Below, one piece after another: positions 49,046 through 50,721 of a DNA stretch of 50,721 bases. Each line of letters opens with the position of its first letter. Position 1 is the stretch's first letter. The stretch spans positions 1 through 50,721 of the forward strand of contig JAEUPE010000081.1 in the NCBI GenBank assembly GCA_016790435.1, in the 5' to 3' direction. The notes under the pieces are model-generated. The model made no database searches, had not been told where the DNA came from, and was given only the letters and a program-made list of their open reading frames with translations. This stretch comes from Rubrivivax sp. GTDB taxonomy: Bacteria > Pseudomonadota > Gammaproteobacteria > Burkholderiales > Burkholderiaceae_C. A program made the translations under genes and the position numbers.

Positions 49046-50721
49046 TCAACGCCACACCACGCCGTAGCCCGCCGAGAAGCGCCCGTCGCCACGCCGCTGC
49101 GTTATGCGCAGCGTGCCCCGCGCGGCGCCGGTGGCGGCTACGAGCAGAGGCATGAAGCGGCCTCCAGCCAGGCGCAACGGAATCTCCACTTGGCCGGCCA
49201 GTCCGCTGAGTTCCACCGCGTCGATGCCGCGATGCTTCACCCAGCCGGCCTTGAAGCGGGCCGGACCGCAAGGTGCGGTCAGCACGCGCGAGCCCGGCGC
49301 GGCCTCGATCACCACGTTGCAGTCGCGGCAGCCCACGCGCAGCCGGGTGCGCGTCTCGACGATGACGGCGCAATCGCCGTCGTCCTCGGGCTCGTCGCCG
49401 TTGCCGCCACCCAGCACGGGCTCGGGCCGGCCCTGGCGCTCCACCTCCCGAACGGAGACCCACAGCTCACTCAACTCCACTGCGTCGGGCAGATGCAGCC
49501 GCACCGAGCCGGCGCCTCGCAAGCGCGAGGCATCGATCACGAGCGTGGCCACGCCGGCCTCGAGCCGGCTGCCTGCAATCATGCCGACCCAGCTGTCAGC
49601 ATCGGCATCACCGGCGTTGAGGATGGTGATGTTGCGCTGCGCGATGTTGTTGTTGCCCTGCACCGGCGCAGACGGGCCGCCCACCGGCGCGGGACCGTCG
49701 TGCGGCGAGGCTTCCACCAACAGGCAGGGATGCCAGCGCACCAGTACGCCGCTGACGATCACCGTTTCTGGCGGCACCAGCGCCTGCGGCCAGTTGAACT
49801 TGACGATCTGGTCTGCACCGGCCGCGAGGTTGTCGATGCGCGCTTGCCCGACAAGGTAGGTGCCGGGCACCAACGGATTGGGTAGTGCGGCGCCGACGTT
49901 GGTGGTGGGCTCGAAGTCGGCCGGGTAGACAAACTCCAGGCCGGCCCAGTGCGTGAGCATCGCGCGCACGTAGACCGTGCTGGCCGCGGTGCCGCCGCGG
50001 TTGCGCGCTCGGCAGAAGATGGCGTTGTCCTGTCCGCGGCGCGCGTTCTCGTGTGGCGGCGCGCTGCCCCAGGCCAGCGTCGGGATGGGCGTTGCGGCGT
50101 TCTGCGCCACCCAGATGTCTGGGCTGTCCCACCAGTTGCCGCCGCTGGGCACGGCACCGCTGTCGGCCAAGTTCTCGCGCACGTAGACGTCGGCCAGCGG
50201 CCGCGAGTCGTCCAACGCCAGGCCGACAGCGGCGTCCACATCCAGCCTGCCGGCGCCGTACCAGCGGCTGTAGTCGATGACGCCGTCGCCGTCGAGGTCT
50301 TGCCAAGCGCCGGTGGCGTTAGCCTGCGCGGCGTCGATGCGCGCACAGCTGGCGCGAAGGATGTCGCGCACCTGGATCCAGTTCAGCGCAGGCCGCGCCG
50401 AAAGCATGAGCGCTATCGCTCCGGCTACTGTCGGCGTGGCGTGGCTGGTGCCGCCGAAAGTGGTGGCGTAGTCGTTGCACACGGCGGCACCCGGGCAGCC
50501 GTCGACGGCGCCGGTGCCCACGCGCACGGCCGAGAGGATGGGGTCGATCAGCGCTGGCCCGTAGGCGGTGTGCGAGGGAGCCACCAGGTCGGGCTTTCGG
50601 AGCGCCGCGGCACCGAAGGGGCTGTACAAAGCACGACGGTCCACCGCGGTGGCGATATTGGTGGTGTTGCCGGCCGGGTCGGCGTGCACCGAGTTGGCCA
50701 CCGGGTTGGTGGGGTTGGTGG
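49046..50721 (-). CDS. Second subtilisin-like (S8) protease, 5' end outside the window
   Basis: At least 558 codons; the frame is open to the right edge, so the N-terminus and the catalytic Asp and His are not visible. The catalytic Ser motif GGTSHATPTVAGAIALML (Ser codon 50444-50446) and the preceding LRKPDLVAPSHTAYGPA are typical of S8 proteases. After the protease domain come a DxDGDG calcium-loop-like motif (DLDGDGVIDY), several beta-rich domains, a segment with CAVIVETRTRLRVGCRDC, and a C-terminal beta region ending in GYGVVWR. The visible start includes short TNP repeats. It has no close similarity to the other S8 protease beyond the catalytic block and may belong to the same conflict locus. 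Confidence 0.85.
   Translation of the reverse strand, partial: TNPTNPVANSVHADPAGNTTNIATAVDRRALYSPFGAAALRKPDLVAPSHTAYGPALIDPILSAVRVGTGAVDGCPGAAVCNDYATTFGGTSHATPTVAGAIALMLSARPALNWIQVRDILRASCARIDAAQANATGAWQDLDGDGVIDYSRWYGAGRLDVDAAVGLALDDSRPLADVYVRENLADSGAVPSGGNWWDSPDIWVAQNAATPIPTLAWGSAPPHENARRGQDNAIFCRARNRGGTAASTVYVRAMLTHWAGLEFVYPADFEPTTNVGAALPNPLVPGTYLVGQARIDNLAAGADQIVKFNWPQALVPPETVIVSGVLVRWHPCLLVEASPHDGPAPVGGPSAPVQGNNNIAQRNITILNAGDADADSWVGMIAGSRLEAGVATLVIDASRLRGAGSVRLHLPDAVELSELWVSVREVERQGRPEPVLGGGNGDEPEDDGDCAVIVETRTRLRVGCRDCNVVIEAAPGSRVLTAPCGPARFKAGWVKHRGIDAVELSGLAGQVEIPLRLAGGRFMPLLVAATGAARGTLRITQRRGDGRFSAGYGVVWR

Noticed and set aside
1-50721. CRISPR arrays, tRNA, rRNA and complete insertion sequences
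   Set aside because: No regular repeat-spacer pattern, no tRNA or rRNA signature and no transposase frame was seen; short RNAs cannot be excluded by eye.

Overview
The window is about 50.7 kb of uniformly GC-rich DNA that reads as accessory DNA (integrative conjugative element or plasmid) of a betaproteobacterium, most likely Burkholderiales. I base this on the codon and GC character, the F-type conjugation genes and the toxin-antitoxin families; no rRNA or universal housekeeping gene fixes the taxon. Almost every gene lies on the minus strand, so transcription runs from right to left.

(1) 6..15900, minus: a four-gene operon that I read as an expanded pPIWI-RE island. In transcription order it encodes a PD-(D/E)XK nuclease with an N-terminal helix-turn-helix and a zinc ribbon (14491..15900), a DinG-like superfamily 2 helicase with four cysteines in the Fe-S position (10977..14498), a 3252-residue protein whose first ~960 residues look like a pPIWI-RE Argonaute-like module fused to coiled coils, linkers and an AAA/STAND-type ATPase (1190..10948), and a 395-residue protein with a C-terminal HEPN RX4H motif (6..1193). 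The genes overlap or nearly touch. This is the most unusual part of the window: PIWI, helicase and nuclease are the known three-gene set, while the ATPase fusion and the HEPN partner are extra.

(2) 15901..18943: a boundary zone with palindromic operators, a decayed Fic-family gene with two frameshifts, an orphan TacA-like DUF1778 antitoxin, a RES-toxin/antitoxin pair and an unassigned fragment.

(3) 18944..21196: a lipoprotein, a membrane-anchored S49 protease and a doubtful small gene.

(4) 21190..43787, minus: a complete F-type conjugative type IV secretion operon. Transcription order is lytic transglycosylase, OmpA-like lipoprotein, a duplicated-domain protein, then traA-L-E-K-B, dsbC, traV-C, trbI, trhF-like peptidase, traW-U, trbC, traN-F-H-G. 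Nine junctions are 4-base ATGA overlaps. Relaxase and coupling protein are not in the window.

(5) 43788..44515: a noncoding stretch with a terminator-like hairpin and short GC-rich repeats.

(6) 44516..50721, minus: an AAA+ ATPase and subtilisin-like protease pair, a solitary HigA-type antitoxin, and the C-terminal part of a second subtilisin-like protease that runs off the right edge. The HigA promoter carries a palindrome nearly identical to the one in front of the pPIWI-RE operon 33 kb away.
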